Source: Arbacia lixula (taxonomy: Eukaryota; Echinodermata; Echinoidea; Arbacioida; Arbaciidae). From it: a stretch of 64,000 nt of DNA. The stretch lies in contig OZ022591.1 in the NCBI GenBank assembly GCA_963669155.1, positions 6,462,851 through 6,526,850 of the forward strand, written 5' to 3'. The notes beneath the pieces are model-generated. The model made no database searches and was not told the DNA's origin. It saw only the letters and a program-made list of their open reading frames with translations. Position 1 is the stretch's first letter. Each line of letters starts with the position of its first letter. The translations under genes and the position numbers were made by a program. Positions 1 through 11,949 of this stretch are shown one piece after another.

Positions 1-776
1 ATGTTTCGTAAATATGAAAGTGTACGAAAATGTACGAATGTATGTACATTACACATATCTTGCAAACCGAGCCATGTTACGCATTCTACGCACTTTGCTC
101 TTTTGACCTATGCCAGCCTTGTATGTACTTTCATCAATACAAGCCAGGATGACACATCTTGGTACCTAACATGCCAAAATTTATATGGAGGCCAATAGTA
201 ACTTGCGTTTTGAGAGAGAGAGTGGAAATAATAGGTCCATACTTGACACAAATGGATGGCGCGCAGACCCAATAATCGCCGTTGCGTGTTAAACATATGA
301 CGAAGACTATATGTATGGGAAATACTGCTTCAGTTAATATCAAAGTATAAATTTGGAGAGATAAAAATTATGTAACAAGGAAAGTCATGACATCATTTTT
401 TTTTCAAAGATTAAAAAGAAATGTGGTTTTATTAGTGGGGCGATTTTTTAAACAGAAAAAAATGTGTAATTTTTAAAAAATAGCATTTTCGGGAGAAGTT
501 GTTAAAAATCATATTAGTGGCTTAAATTTGTAATATACTTTCCTTTTCTATTTACGTTTTGTTGTCACATGCTTCAGCGTACAGTCTATGTCATTTTTAC
601 AAATTTTACATACACTTTTCCATTTTGGTATTTTGGATTAATAATTATTTATTCTAGCTGCCTTCCATCGTAGGGTTTGGTTTTGTTTTTATTTGACGTC
701 ATTCCTTCGGTTCTCTAAGATATCACTTTACATCGCACATACTTTCCTATCGCTGATACCTTTGTTGAGTACTTAC
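1..776. other. No gene seen: intron or 3' flank of gene A
   Basis: AT-rich sequence with short open frames only. I see no domain, splice-bounded exon or repeat. If exon 6 is real, this is intron sequence of gene A. Confidence 0.4.
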
Positions 777-863
777 TTTCTCCGTCCGGTGGTAGAGTGA
801 AGTATTCCTGGGTGTAAATACGGTGGAACTCAGTCGTAGTCGCACCTTCTGTGGGACCCGTTA
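777..863 (-). CDS. Gene A exon 6: Thr-rich segment (tentative)
   Basis: An open phase 1-1 stretch ending at the strong donor A|GTAAGT. It starts at TAG|TA (863) or, alternatively, CACAG|AA (848); both keep phase. The peptide begins VTGPTEGATTTEF and ends TLPPDGE. In gene B the exon after the sushi row is also Thr-rich, which supports the call. It is short and has no domain, so it remains tentative. Confidence 0.45.
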
Positions 864-1155
864 CTAGATTTCCACAGGCGAAAAAATAACATATATCAAG
901 GATTAACCATTGTGAGAGTACAATATAAACTAGTGTTATCCACATATGTTGATGATAATAGTGCATTTAAGATTTATTTAGTCCCATCTGTCAATTACAT
1001 TAAATTATGGAATTGTGTGCATCTCAGGAAAATAATCTTTAATGTAAATATTTTATAGATGGCTAAGAGGACTCAAATCCAAATATAAGGGAGATTAAAT
1101 GTTTTCATATGTATAAATTTGACATAAATGTCGCATGATAATTCCGCTTCTGTCT

Positions 1156-1194
<39 letters not shown>

Positions 1195-4100
1195 CTCCCT
1201 CTCTCTCTCACACACACACAAACACACACACACACACACTCTCTCTCTCTCCCTCTTTATCTGACATTGGGTATTGTGCGAAATTCCACGGGGCGGGTTG
1301 GGATACGGTAATGCCTTGCACGTCTGATTTTCCCTTTCATTCTCTAATAATTGAACACAATAAAAAATGTATCTAAAGCTCCAAGCAGACATGTTTAGAT
1401 TCAGGATGTGACATGTCAGAATAAATTTTCTGAAACGTTACATCTTCGTAAATTCCCTCGGAGTTTTCTTCGGGTAGCGCTAGTTTTTACACATTTTGAG
1501 GGGATGTTCACATAACCATCAGTTGAAACCTACCGAGGCAGCTCGGGTGCTTCTCGGCCGAGGTCCACTCCCCGTCCGTGCATGTCAGCTGGTCGCTGCC
1601 TTCCAGCTGTCCTAGGGAGCAGGTGAAAGAGAGCACCGTGTTGTGTGTGTATTGGCCCTTCCGCAGCAGTCCGGACTCCTTGAACCAGGCCAACCCGATA
1701 GTAGCCTCCGGTGGGTCGCAGGGAGCTGTGCGGTGAAAACACAGGGGAATATGCCGTATCGCCTCTGTGAAATTAACTCCTTAGAGGGAATCATCATCAA
1801 TAGTGATCTGTCTGAGGACGGTTTTCATGAATTTTAAAGGAAAATCCGGACCCAAAACAAGCTGTTTTCAAAATAAGCCGAACAATCCGGGAGGCACAGT
1901 AAAATAAGATGAGGAAAATCGAACAACTAACATGACTAATAAGAAAGTTATTAATGTTTTAATGATTTGATGTTTTCCCTTTTGGAGAAGATAACTTAGT
2001 CGCTGGGTGGTTATATCGCAGGCTTACTTTTCAACTACATGTGTTGAAAATTGAATAAAGTAATTACGCTGATATAATGAATATGGTACTATTGTTTATA
2101 TTCCTAACTACTGTACATGTAGTCAATAGACCATTTGCTTGAGGCACAAGACATTTATTAACGAATGATCGTACCTAAACATTCGTTGTCTGAAATGTCT
2201 GGCTCCCATATGCCAGTGGTACAGACCGAGTAGGATGTTCCCCTGGTCGAATACGGGATCGGCGGACAATACAGCAAGATGAGGTCATTGTGTACGTATT
2301 CGTCTTGGAGGGTTTGGACGATGATGTCAGGGTCGAGATCATCTGGTAAAGTGCATAGCGCCTCTAGCACATCATTAAAATGGGAGGAGAAAGTAAAAAT
2401 ATTGAATTGGGAGGAGTGGAGAAAATTAGTCTGAGAGTGCGTTTCATTTCACATTATTTTGGTCATATTATGTTAGTACACATAATAAGCATGATAAGTA
2501 TGATAGTTGATTGACCTAAATAAGGAATATATCTTTATCAAATTCAGTGAAGAAATGTAAAAAAAAAAAAAAAAAGAAGCACGTTCACAGAAAAACATAT
2601 AAACAGGACAAATTGCGAAATTTGTATTATCGGCCTAGTTTGGGCTTCAATAATTCCCAGCACTATAAGGTAATATCGACATCCGCTTTTTGCTGACATT
2701 TTACGTCATTTATACGGTACTTCCTTTACAATTCAAGTCATATTCTTACCTATACACACCGGATACTCCACCACGTTCCACTCTGTATCTGTACAGGTGT
2801 GACTGGGCTGCGAACTGGGTACCTTACTATCATCCACGCACTCCACCGTCAGGACCGTTCCGTGCTGGTATTCGTCAGGAGACTCCCCCGGCGCGTCGGG
2901 GTCATAGTACCGCAGGTGCGCCGGCACGACAGGAGCCGGGCATGGACCTAGAAAGGTCGATTGCGTAATTCATAAACTATCTATTATTCACATAATGTAA
3001 TATATGATAATATTACATTAATGATATTGTTGTTATTATCATTATCATCACTTATATCATAATCACCATTATTATTATCATTAGTACTATTGTACATTCG
3101 GCAATATTCATATACAGATACGTGCTTGACTACACAGTCATACACGAAAGATGCAGATAACGCACATACTCTATAAAGTCATAGCGTTCGTACCAATTTA
3201 TAGTTTTTATTGCCTTGCATTTTTGTATGAAGAAAGGTGGTATATTACACTCCCATATCATGTGTGATACGAAAAAGCATAATTTCCCTGATTTCAAAGT
3301 AATCTGGAATAATAGTAATGCGATAATATTATAACGAAATAAGCGCGATCATAATTTTCAATATCAAAATGAACAATAACTGTAATCAACGAATAAGTAT
3401 TGTTTACCAATACATGTGGAATAACTTTTTTAAAAGATTAGTTGTTCATAAAACTATACAACATTTGTACGTATATCAACACATGCATATGTTATGTGTG
3501 TGCCCAAATAATATATGTGTGTATATAATATATATTCTTACCTAAGCACTTATAATTTGAAATGTCCGGCGACCAACCGGTTGGTAAGCAGTAAGTAAAA
3601 GTACTACCCTCGAACACATAGGGACAATACAAGATCAGGAACTCGCCGACGGCGTAGTCGTCCTTCACGGTGCTGATTTCGATATCGGGGTCGAAATCAT
3701 CGGGCAAGACGCACCCTTTCGATTTGGGAATAGTCCGTAAAAAAGTACAATGGTAAAATCTGTCATTTCAGCTCAATTTCAGTTCTTTATTCATTGAATA
3801 AAAACGAAATAAATACATTTCTAAGACACCTGATTAAAGTTATCACCAGAAAGCTGATGGCCTTTAAAGTGGCATTTCCTTTAACATAACCCAGGTCGAA
3901 ATTCCCATAGAAACCAGTAGAAACCAGTAGAGATCGTCTACTGGTTTCTACTGGTCCAGTAGAGTCTACTGGTCTGAAGAGGAACTACGAAATCAAACCA
4001 GTAGAAACCAGTAGAAACCAGTAGAGTCTAATGTGTTGAAGACCAGTAGAAACCAATAGAAACCAGTGAGATCTAATGGTTTGAGAAGGAGAGTGAAAAA

Positions 4101-6762
4101 AAACAAAGTCAAACCAGTAGAAACCATTAGAGACCAGTGGATTCTAATGGTATTGAAGACCAGTAGAAACCATTAGAATCCACTGGTCTCTAATGGTTTC
4201 TACTGGTTTGATTTTGTTTTTATCACACTCCTTCTCAAACCACTAGATCTCACTGGTTTCTATTGGTTTCTACTGGTCTTCAATACCATTAGAATCCACT
4301 GGTCTCTAATGGTTTCTACTGGTTTGACTTTTTTTTTTCACACTCCTTCTCAAACCACTAGATCTCACTGGTTTCTATTGGTTTCTACTGGTCTTCAATA
4401 CCATTAGAATCCACTGGTCTCTAATGGTTTCTACTGGTTTGACTTTGTTTTTTTCACACTCCTTCTCAACCATTAGATCTCACTGGTTTCTATTGGTTTC
4501 TACTGGTCTTCAATACCATTAGAATCCACTGGTCTCTAATGGTTTCTACTGGTTTGACTTTGTTTGTTTTTTTACACTCCTTTTCAAACCATTAGATCTC
4601 ATTGGTTTCTATTAGTTTCTACTGGTCTTCAATACCATTACAATCCACTGGTCTCTAATGGTTTTTTCTGGTTTGACTTTGTTTTTTTCACACTAATAGA
4701 AACTAGTTAGATATAATGTTTTGAAAAGGAGTGTGAAAAATTCAAAGTCAAACCAGGAGAAACCATTAGAGACCAGTGAAACTTAATGGTTTGAAAAGGA
4801 GTGTGAAAAATACAGAGTCAAACCAGTAGAAACCATTGGAGACCAGTGAATTCTATTGGTGGAGACCAGTATAACCAATAGAAACCAGTAACACCTAATG
4901 GTTTGAAAAGGAGTGTCAAAAATTCAAAGTCAAACCAGTAGAAACCAATAGAAACCAGTGAGATCTAATGGTTTGAAAAAGGAGTGTGAAAAATACAAAG
5001 TCAAACCAGTAGAAACCATTAGAGACCAGTGAATTCTCCTGGTATTTGAGATCAGTAGAAACCAATAGAAACTAGTGAGATATAATGTTTGGAAAAGGAG
5101 TGTGAAAAATACTAAGTCAAACCAATAGAAACCATTAGAGACCAGTAGAAACCAATAGAAATAGAGATGCTCATGAATATTCATGCATGTATTTACGTGT
5201 CCTAATTTTGTACTTTTAGATAGATAACCTCCACCTAACCAGATAAAAGGAATTTTACCAAGTAATGATTTCAAGTTTAAACATAAAATAGTGAATGTCA
5301 CCTACTTAAGTGAAGACAATAATGATAACAACAACAAAAATGATCTTCTTAAATGTAAGTTAGAGTAACCAATATCTTATGAACCTTATAACCGTACTGC
5401 TATATATATGAAAGTCTGTGAAGGATAGAGTAGAAAGTAGGATAGGTATAGGATAGAATAGGAATAAATATAGGATAGGATAGGATTAGGTTAAAACGTT
5501 AAGAAAATATGCCATAATTCGGATTATCATAAACTAATTTGAAATCGATATTTCATCAATATTTTTAATTTTGATTCCTATTGGTCTCCTGATGGCTCCA
5601 GTAGGTATTCTACTAGTTTCTACTGGTATTCTGATGGATCCAGGAGAAATTGCTACTGGTTTCTACTGGCACTCTACTGATATTTTTCTAATGGTTTCTA
5701 CTGGAAATCATTTCACTTTCCATATTCAAACCAGCAGAAAAATTCCAGTAGAAACCAGTAGGAAGCTCTATTGGATCCAGTAGAGATTCCTACTGGTTTC
5801 TGCTGGTCTTCTACTGGTCTTCTATTGGATCCAGTAGAGATTCCTACTGGTTTCTACTGGTATTCTACTGGCATTTTTCTAATGGTTTCTACTGGAAATC
5901 ATTTCACTTTCCATATTCAAACCAGTAGAAAATTCCAGTAGAAACCAGTAGGAAGCTCTATTGGATCCAGTAGAGATTCCTACTGGTTTCTACTGGTCTT
6001 CTATTGGATCCAGTAGAGATTCCTACTGGTTTCTACTGGTATTCTACTGGTCTTCTATTGGTCTTGTATTGGATCCAGTAGAGATTTCTACTGGTTTCTA
6101 CTGGTATTCTACTGGTATTTTTCTAATGGTTTCTACTGGAAATCATTTCACTTTCCATATTCAAACCAGTAGAAAATTTCCAGTAGAAACCAGTAGAGAT
6201 TCTAATGGTTTTTCTCTACTGGTTTCTACTGGTTTTTCGTCCTGGGAAACCACAATGCAAGGTAAATTTTACTTTAAAAATGAAGAAATATAAATATTTC
6301 ACAAATAATATTAGGGAGGAGGACACCTTTCCGCCTCCTCTTCCTTGTGATAACATTGTCCTAAACCCAGAACGGTATGCAAGAAATAACGTCACATTCA
6401 GGAGCCGTATAGGCAGGATATCTTTTAATGCTTATCGTAGAAGCGTATGGGCTCTTCAGAAAGGCGCAAATTGAATAATAATAAAGCACAGCATAACACA
6501 ATAACAGAACTAGAAAGGAAATAAACCGTGAACATATAAAGACGTGAAATATTTTTAAGACAAAAAACACTATCAATCAGACATGAATCTTTAAAAAACC
6601 TACAGCCGTATAGAAAAGTTAGCAGCCACCAACAATATCAGGCGAGGTAATGGATTGAGGAATAGATTAAAGGCAAACGAAGTCATTTAAAGTCTTACCT
6701 CTTGCTACTCTTAATGCCAGCAATATGGCTGCCGTAATCCTGAAATATGTTATCCTGCGCAT
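777..6762 (-). CDS. Gene A: secreted or surface sushi-domain protein, 3' end outside window
   Basis: Partial gene with six exons recognised: 6699-6762, 3542-3715, 2750-2947, 2175-2363, 1534-1725 and 777-863. All junctions are phase 1 with GT/AG borders. It encodes a signal peptide, four sushi/CCP modules (one per exon, four cysteines each, with a Trp between the third and fourth) and then the start of a Thr-rich stretch. Sushi modules are extracellular binding domains with two disulfides. Modules 1 and 3 resemble each other (both have a C-x-L-P-D-D start), so the pair 1-2 appears duplicated as 3-4. Gene B, upstream on the same strand, has the same start (signal peptide, sushi row, Thr-rich exon), so A is probably a paralogue and may also end in SEA, EGF and membrane modules beyond the left edge. 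Intron 1 is 3 kb and carries a large inverted minisatellite. Ligand unknown. Confidence 0.75.
1155..1256. repeat. (CT)n/(CA)n/(CT)n compound microsatellite
   Basis: CT dinucleotides, then CA, then CT again, in the intron between gene A exons 5 and 6. The Ser/Leu-rich open frames here on both strands are repeat artefacts. Confidence 0.9.
1534..1725 (-). CDS. Gene A exon 5: sushi module 4
   Basis: A 192-nt phase 1-1 exon with acceptor CACAG|CT and donor G|GTAGGT. Cysteines are in PCDPPE, FTC, LTC and SC, with the Trp in EWTSAE, a canonical CCP pattern. It is the counterpart of module 2 in the duplicated pair. Confidence 0.78.
2175..2363 (-). CDS. Gene A exon 4: sushi module 3
   Basis: A 189-nt phase 1-1 exon with cysteines in CTLPDD, LYC, SVC and NEC, and the Trp in IWEPDI. 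It shares the CxLPDDxDPDI start and the EPDI/SPDI segment with module 1, which indicates duplication. The donor is G|GTACGA and the acceptor CTAG|AG. Confidence 0.72.
   Translation of the reverse strand, partial: RRYALYQMISTLTSSSKPSKTNTYTMTSSCCIVRRSRIRPGEHPTRSVPLAYGSQTFQTTNV
2750..2947 (-). CDS. Gene A exon 3: sushi module 2
   Basis: A 198-nt phase 1-1 exon with acceptor CTAG|GT and donor G|GTAAGAAT. Four cysteines (PCPAP, VEC, HTC, VC) and the Trp of EWNVVE fit a CCP fold. The first loop is long and acidic (YYDPDAPGESPDEY). Confidence 0.75.
3542..3715 (-). CDS. Gene A exon 2: sushi module 1
   Basis: A 174-nt phase 1-1 exon with four cysteines: CVLPDD, LYC, TYC, YKC. GWSPDI carries the module's conserved Trp. 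The donor is G|GTAAGAAT. The acceptor (AAAG|GG) is less pyrimidine-rich than usual, so the 5' border is slightly uncertain. It is closest to module 3 (exon 4). Confidence 0.72.
3899..5165. repeat. Inverted minisatellite block 1 (CCAGTAGAAACC family)
   Basis: Dozens of degenerate copies of ACCAGTAGAAACC occur on either strand. From about 4,160 a longer unit of roughly 118 bp repeats several times (ACTGGTCTTCAATACC, then TTTCACACTCCTTCTCAA). Orientation switches near 4,166 and again near 4,700, so the block can fold into long hairpins. It lies in intron 1 of gene A. Open frames rich in FYWFLL are artefacts of the repeat. Confidence 0.9.
5575..6238. repeat. Inverted minisatellite block 2 (same family)
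   Basis: A second array of the CCAGTAGAAACC/GGTTTCTACTGG family with its own longer unit. The unit contains ATTGGATCCAGTAGAGATTC and the phrase AATCATTTCACTTTCC, which recurs near 5,705, 5,895 and 6,140. It is separated from block 1 by about 400 bp of unique DNA with a small AGGAT-rich run at 5,440-5,490. It also lies in gene A intron 1. Confidence 0.88.
6699..6762 (-). CDS. Gene A exon 1: signal peptide
   Basis: The ATG is at 6762. The 21 codons give basic residues (MRR), then a hydrophobic core with ITAAILLAL, ending VAR plus the first base of a split codon. The donor G|GTAAGA is strong and leaves phase 1, matching the next sushi exon. This is a secretory signal peptide directing the product to the ER. 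No clear TATA box was found upstream. Confidence 0.7.
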
Positions 6763-8328
6763 AGTGGAATAATGGACGCAGAATAGTTCTTAACTCTTTA
6801 TTCCCTAGCTCATACAATACTGCATACCAAATCCATGACATGTGCAGGTTACTTATGCGTGATGCTGTGTATCATGATTTTCAAGCGACCCACCAGCAAA
6901 GTTTGTGAACATGATAATACATCTCGATTTATTACGAACACTGGTATTTGCAAGTTGGGGTCCCCTTAGACATCTTTGTTGCGGTGATTCCAATACTAAT
7001 CGTTCTGATCCATTTTGATTTCCGCTTATTGATCTTGAACTTGAACAGTTGAAATAAATTCCGAAATAAATCCCAGCTCAATTATACCGAAAAACGAAAT
7101 CGCTCTCGGATCACAGTTGCGTTGTAGTTCTCGCGATATCTCTCGGTCAATATATTAAAGTTAATGTTCATTTTCTCCTGACAAATACAACTAGCCGAGG
7201 AGCATTAATTCACGTCAAGAAGAAACTTTTCCACTAATGGAAAGCACATTGCGAAAGTAGCAATGATTACCACCCTCCCACGGTATTGATACTTCTCGAG
7301 TACAAAAATAGCAAACTACTGTATGTCCTTACACCATTCTATGCCCCCCCCCCCGAGTTTTCAGCTTGATTGATGGAGTGATATATGGATTGTTTCAGCG
7401 TGTTACATCTCATCAATATTGACCGCTACTTGAGGTATTGACGCCCAGTGGGAAATGTCAAGCTCACATAAGGGTTGGATCGTATTTTCGTAACATCTTT
7501 GGATATGTCGATTTGACTCGGAAATAACGGCTTTTTACAATGTCATAACATTGTGAGAAAAGGGAGGATAATTATTATCTTATATGGCATTGTTGCCGAT
7601 TTGCATCAGTCCACCAATCTCGTAGATCTGCCTTTGTTTTAGTGAGTGGGTGAGGGTAATACCCTTGATGTCTCTAGGGTAATGTATCACCCCATTATTT
7701 GTTGAAGGCAATGATTGATTTTATATACAAGAGTCAAAATGAAATGTCAAGTTCATGGCGCAAATTTATGGAAGCAACTTGATCATCATGAAATATATAA
7801 TACATTACATGGGGAACGAGTTATTTTTAGATTTTATTTCTGGGTGTATTATATCATAGTCGGGTTCAAGTTCATGCTTTAAACATTTACTGAAACAAAA
7901 GAACTTGTCGTTTTAGTAATGTCCCTTTCGCTTTTACCGTACTTGCTTTTTTTTTTGTGTGTGTCTCTCGTCCGTTTTTTGTGTTGGAATCATCTGTCGA
8001 TAAATCATTTGCTAACCTTCCCATTCACATTTGTTTATATGAATCTTTTTGTATCCTGCTGTGTAATTTGATGTGTATTTATTACGCTCTTGTACTTATT
8101 CATACTAATGTAATTGCAATGTATTTTGTGGTATGTGCACGTTTTTACATCGAAAATAAATTCAATTCAATATTTGATCATTGTAATTTTTACATACGAA
8201 TATATTTACTATTTTATTTTCATGAATCTCCATGCAGTAATAAATGCATGAATACATGAATATTCGGTATCTCAAACATGTCAAAACACCTGTTATGCTT
8301 GGGCAAGCCTATCAATTGGTTATGAATA
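6763..8328. other. Upstream flank of gene A, no gene seen
   Basis: About 1.5 kb before the gene A start codon on the minus strand. It is AT-rich, with a C run near 7,344 and no coding pattern. Any gene A promoter should lie here, but I could not identify a convincing core element. Confidence 0.4.
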
Positions 8329-8466
8329 AGTATGTAAAATAGTTGATACATAATGTTAATATGTTGGCTGCATCAGTATGTAAAATGGTTGATGCATAAT
8401 GTTTATATGTTCACTGCATCAGTATGTAAAATGGTTGATACATGATGTTTATATGTTCGCTGCATC
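8329..8466. repeat. 46-bp tandem repeat, three copies
   Basis: Exactly three 46-bp units (3 x 46 = 138 bp) begin AGTATGTAAAATGGTTGAT and end CTGCATC, with a few substitutions between copies. Noncoding. Confidence 0.9.
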
Positions 8467-8639
8467 AGTAAACGCAGGCGTCCACTCAGCACATTTTGCC
8501 TTTGATCATTCTACATTTCGGTATTTATTTTCCTTCTCATATATAGCTATTGAAAATTCAATACTACAAACTTGATGATCTTCAATTCTCAAACACTTTG
8601 AATATCATGGCAGAGAATTGCTTGTGTTTTAACTGTTTT

Positions 8640-9337
8640 ATACCCTTTCTTACATGACAGTAGTGACGACTTACAGCAATTAATGAATGTAGTAAATAAT
8701 AAAGAATTGTCATATGGAATGGAAATTAAGGTGACCAAGACAAAAACAATGGCGGTAAGTAAGCAGAACCCAGTACCACGTGTCTCATCAATATAGGCAG
8801 CAGACCCATTGATCAAATTCAAATTATGCTGTAGGGCACATGATTACAGAAAATGCAAAATGTGACAATAAAATTGCAAGAAGAATAGGTATAGCAATAT
8901 CACCCTTCGATAATATGGCCAGCATTTTAATTTCGAGCAAAATCAACATTAACAGTGACGACACTTACAAATCTCAACAGAAGGAAAATTGAAGTATTTG
9001 AGATGTGGTTATATAGAAGAATATTACATATATTGTGGACACAACATAAAACACAGAAATATTACAAATGATGAAGACTGCGAAACAGTTACTCAATGCG
9101 ATTAAAAAAAGAAAATGTAAATACCTTGGGCATATTATAAGAAAGAATGGTTTTCAAAGAGTGCTGTTGGAAGGAAGGTTTGATGGGAAGAGAGGACTAG
9201 GGCGTCCTCTTACTCAGTGGATGGATGATATTAAGGAGTGGATGAAGCTGAGTTACGGAGAATGTGTCAGAAGGGCACATGGGTGGGAAATGTGGCGGTC
9301 CATGGTAGCCGAACTGCTGAGAACAGATGGCACTTGA
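8640..9337 (+). mobile_element. Decayed LINE reverse-transcriptase C-terminal fragment
   Basis: Three plus-strand blocks in different frames match the 3' end of a non-LTR retrotransposon polyprotein. About 8,660-8,770 reads DLQQLMN...KVTKTKTMAVSK (RT thumb-like). About 8,945-9,065 reads NRRKIEVFEMWLYRRIL. From 9,068 to the stop at 9,335 it reads KCKYLGHIIRK ... GKRGLGRPLTQWMDDIKEW. Such segments are typical of the RT C-terminus of RTE/L1-like elements. Frame breaks and the missing 5' part show a dead, 5'-truncated copy. The GAA tail follows the stop directly. Confidence 0.8.
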
Positions 9338-9663
9338 AGAAGAAGAAGAAGAAGAAGAAGAAGAAGAAGAAGAAGAAGAAGAAGAAGAAGAAGAAGAAGA
9401 AGAATGAGAAGAAGGAGAAGAAGAAGAAGAAGAAGAAGAAGAAGAAGAAGAAGAAGGAGAAGAAGAAGAAGAAGAACAAGAACAAGAAGAAGAAGAAGAA
9501 GGAGAAGAAGAAGAAGAAGAAGAAGAAGAAGAAGAAGAAGAAGAATGAGAAGAAGGAGAAGAAGAAGAAGAAGAAGAAGAAGAAGAAGAAGGAGAAGAAG
9601 AAGAAGAAGAAGAACAAGAACAAGAAGAAGAAGAAGAAGGAGAAGAAGAAGAAGAAGAAGAAG

Positions 9664-9696
<33 letters not shown>

Positions 9697-9723
9697 AGAA
9701 GAAGAAGAAGAAGAAGAAGAAGA
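9338..9723 (+). repeat. (GAA)n tail of the LINE
   Basis: Nearly 400 bp of AAG/GAA triplets with interruptions (AATGAGAAGGAG, AACAAGAACAAG) that recur twice about 140 bp apart, showing internal duplication of the tail. It begins one base after the LINE stop codon. Polylysine, polyarginine and polyleucine frames here are not genes. Confidence 0.92.
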
Positions 9724-11915
9724 CATGACAGGGTGCCGCTTCATATTGGTATTATTTGCGCAGGAATGCCTAACTAATGCGTAAAATGTTAACCAAGGTT
9801 TGCTAATTTCATTCTCCTGATGTGCGTTGTTTGACCGCATCTCCCTGATTGTTGTCACCATATCAGAATCTAGATCTCAGAATGACACTGTGCATTCAAT
9901 TCTAGATTAATAACCATTTCGCAGTTGTTTGATTCGCGATATCGTTCATTGTCCGCATTTCTGTTTTACATTTCTTTTATTATGGTGCAAAAACTCTCCG
10001 TTAAACCAAATACAGATCGATAAACAATTTCACAATGGATTAATGTGTGATGTCGTTTACCAAACTGCACCCCAACACACACTCACAAACACACACACAC
10101 ACACGCATACACACACATACACACATACAAACACACATATTCTGGCAAATTAACGATCAACAATTGCGTGATTAATGGATTCATACAATCGAGACTTTCG
10201 CGATAGCATGTCTCAGTCTCATATTTCAAACATAGGTGTTACCGTTCGGCCATACTGAAAAAAATTATTAAACAATTTTTTTTCTCGGTCAGAAAAGCTC
10301 AAGGTCAATAAGTTCACATTTACTCTATTGCTAATTGCAGAGTTACACCCTAATTCGTCATGACGGTATAATAAAACGTGTAAGTGAAGGCGGAAACTGG
10401 TGGAATTTTCAAAAGGGTAACTCGTCAGAACGGGATCAAGTGCATTGATCAAGTGGTTGACAAACATTCGTCAACTGTTTGGTTAAAGGACCACTGTCTA
10501 AAAAAAAATGTATTTTGACTTCTGTTGATGCAACTTAATATGTATATAACAAAATCACTAACTGTTCAATGGAAATATGTGTCCTATATTTTAAAATAAC
10601 CTTAAAAGGGGAAACAAGAGGGGGAGAGAAATGGGAAAATTATGTTAGAAAGAGCGGGGCATAGGGGGGAGGGAGACAATATTGTGGGTCGAGACAAGAC
10701 CAAATGCACGGCCGGGAAAAGTGAAGAGGGAATGTGTGTGTGTGTGTGTTTATAAAGGAGTAGGAGAAAAGGGAAAAGAGAGGTGGGTAGCAAATTAAAT
10801 GACGGTGTATACTGAAGGAGGAGGGGCGCAGAAAGGAAGGAGGGAAGGGATGGGTTGGGAGAGGGGTGAGAAGCTTATACATTAGGAAGGAAATACAAGG
10901 GAGATGGAAAATAGGTTAAAGAGAGGTGGATAGAACATGACGTAACAGATATATATATATTGAAGGAGGAAGAGGAAGCACGAAGACGAAAGGGTGAAGG
11001 CGAGTCGAGCGGAGGAGTAGAATGGAGGGCATCATAAATATTGGGAATGGTCTCGGTGTAAGCGTAAAGCTTTCCAAAGTAACATTTATTTCTCACTGAT
11101 TGTGTGTGGGAGTGTCACCTGGAGCGACCCGATACTCCACGATGCCTGATTGATTGATTGATTGACTGACTGACTGACTGATTGATAACATTCGTGAGGA
11201 ACACCAGTGGCAAACACAACATGACACTCGAAATAGTTTGCATACCCCTCCATCTGCCCCTCCAAAATGTGCTCTTTCTGATGGATAGCATTCCCTTTTC
11301 ACGCAAGGATCATTGTTGTAGCAATATGTCGTGTTGGTAGCAACAGCATTATAACTGGTTCTGAGCTTCACGACGTCATCATTACCTAGTGGACATAGCC
11401 AACTCTAGGGCTATTGCATATTTATAATCCAACACGTATCCAAATCTTGGACCGTCGGCCACAGTAGCTAATCTTATACAAACCTGTATAAAAAGACTGA
11501 TGAAGGCTGACAAGAAATGTGGTGGTTGTGAGCAAGTGGTCGGTATGCCCATACAAGTAATCAAATGTATTGTTCAAGGGTGATTTTTATTGGTCAAATG
11601 TGATTTTTTTTTGTAGGCCGGAGTTCTTTCTAAACAGGTGGCCATTCAAGCGGTTTTGAGTGTTACTAGGTTATATCAACTACCACGGTGAATGAAAAGG
11701 TCAGTGCTCGTACATATTGACAAGTCAGAATTTTGATTGATTTGTTTGGTGTAAGTGTGTTTCTGGTGCGTGTATACTCCTGTCGTTCATCGGACATAGC
11801 TAGGGCTGGGTTTCACTTTCGGTCATGACGTTGCATATTTGAGCTTGATTCCCGATAAGATATGTTGAGGAAAATTTGGTAATGAAAAGAGGCATTATAT
11901 AGGAGTACTGACGTA

Positions 11916-11949
<34 letters not shown>

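Noticed and set aside
4930..5301. Minus-strand frame rich in FYWFLLVSNG, resembling a membrane protein
   Set aside because: Produced by translating the minisatellite word; no start context or exon borders.
3899..6238. Possible CRISPR-like array
   Set aside because: The repeat words are degenerate, occur in both orientations and have no unique spacers of constant length; the window is eukaryotic.
9238..9861. Long Lys, Arg, Phe, Ser and Leu homopolymer frames on both strands
   Set aside because: All are readings of the (GAA)n tract; no flanking exon signals or domain.
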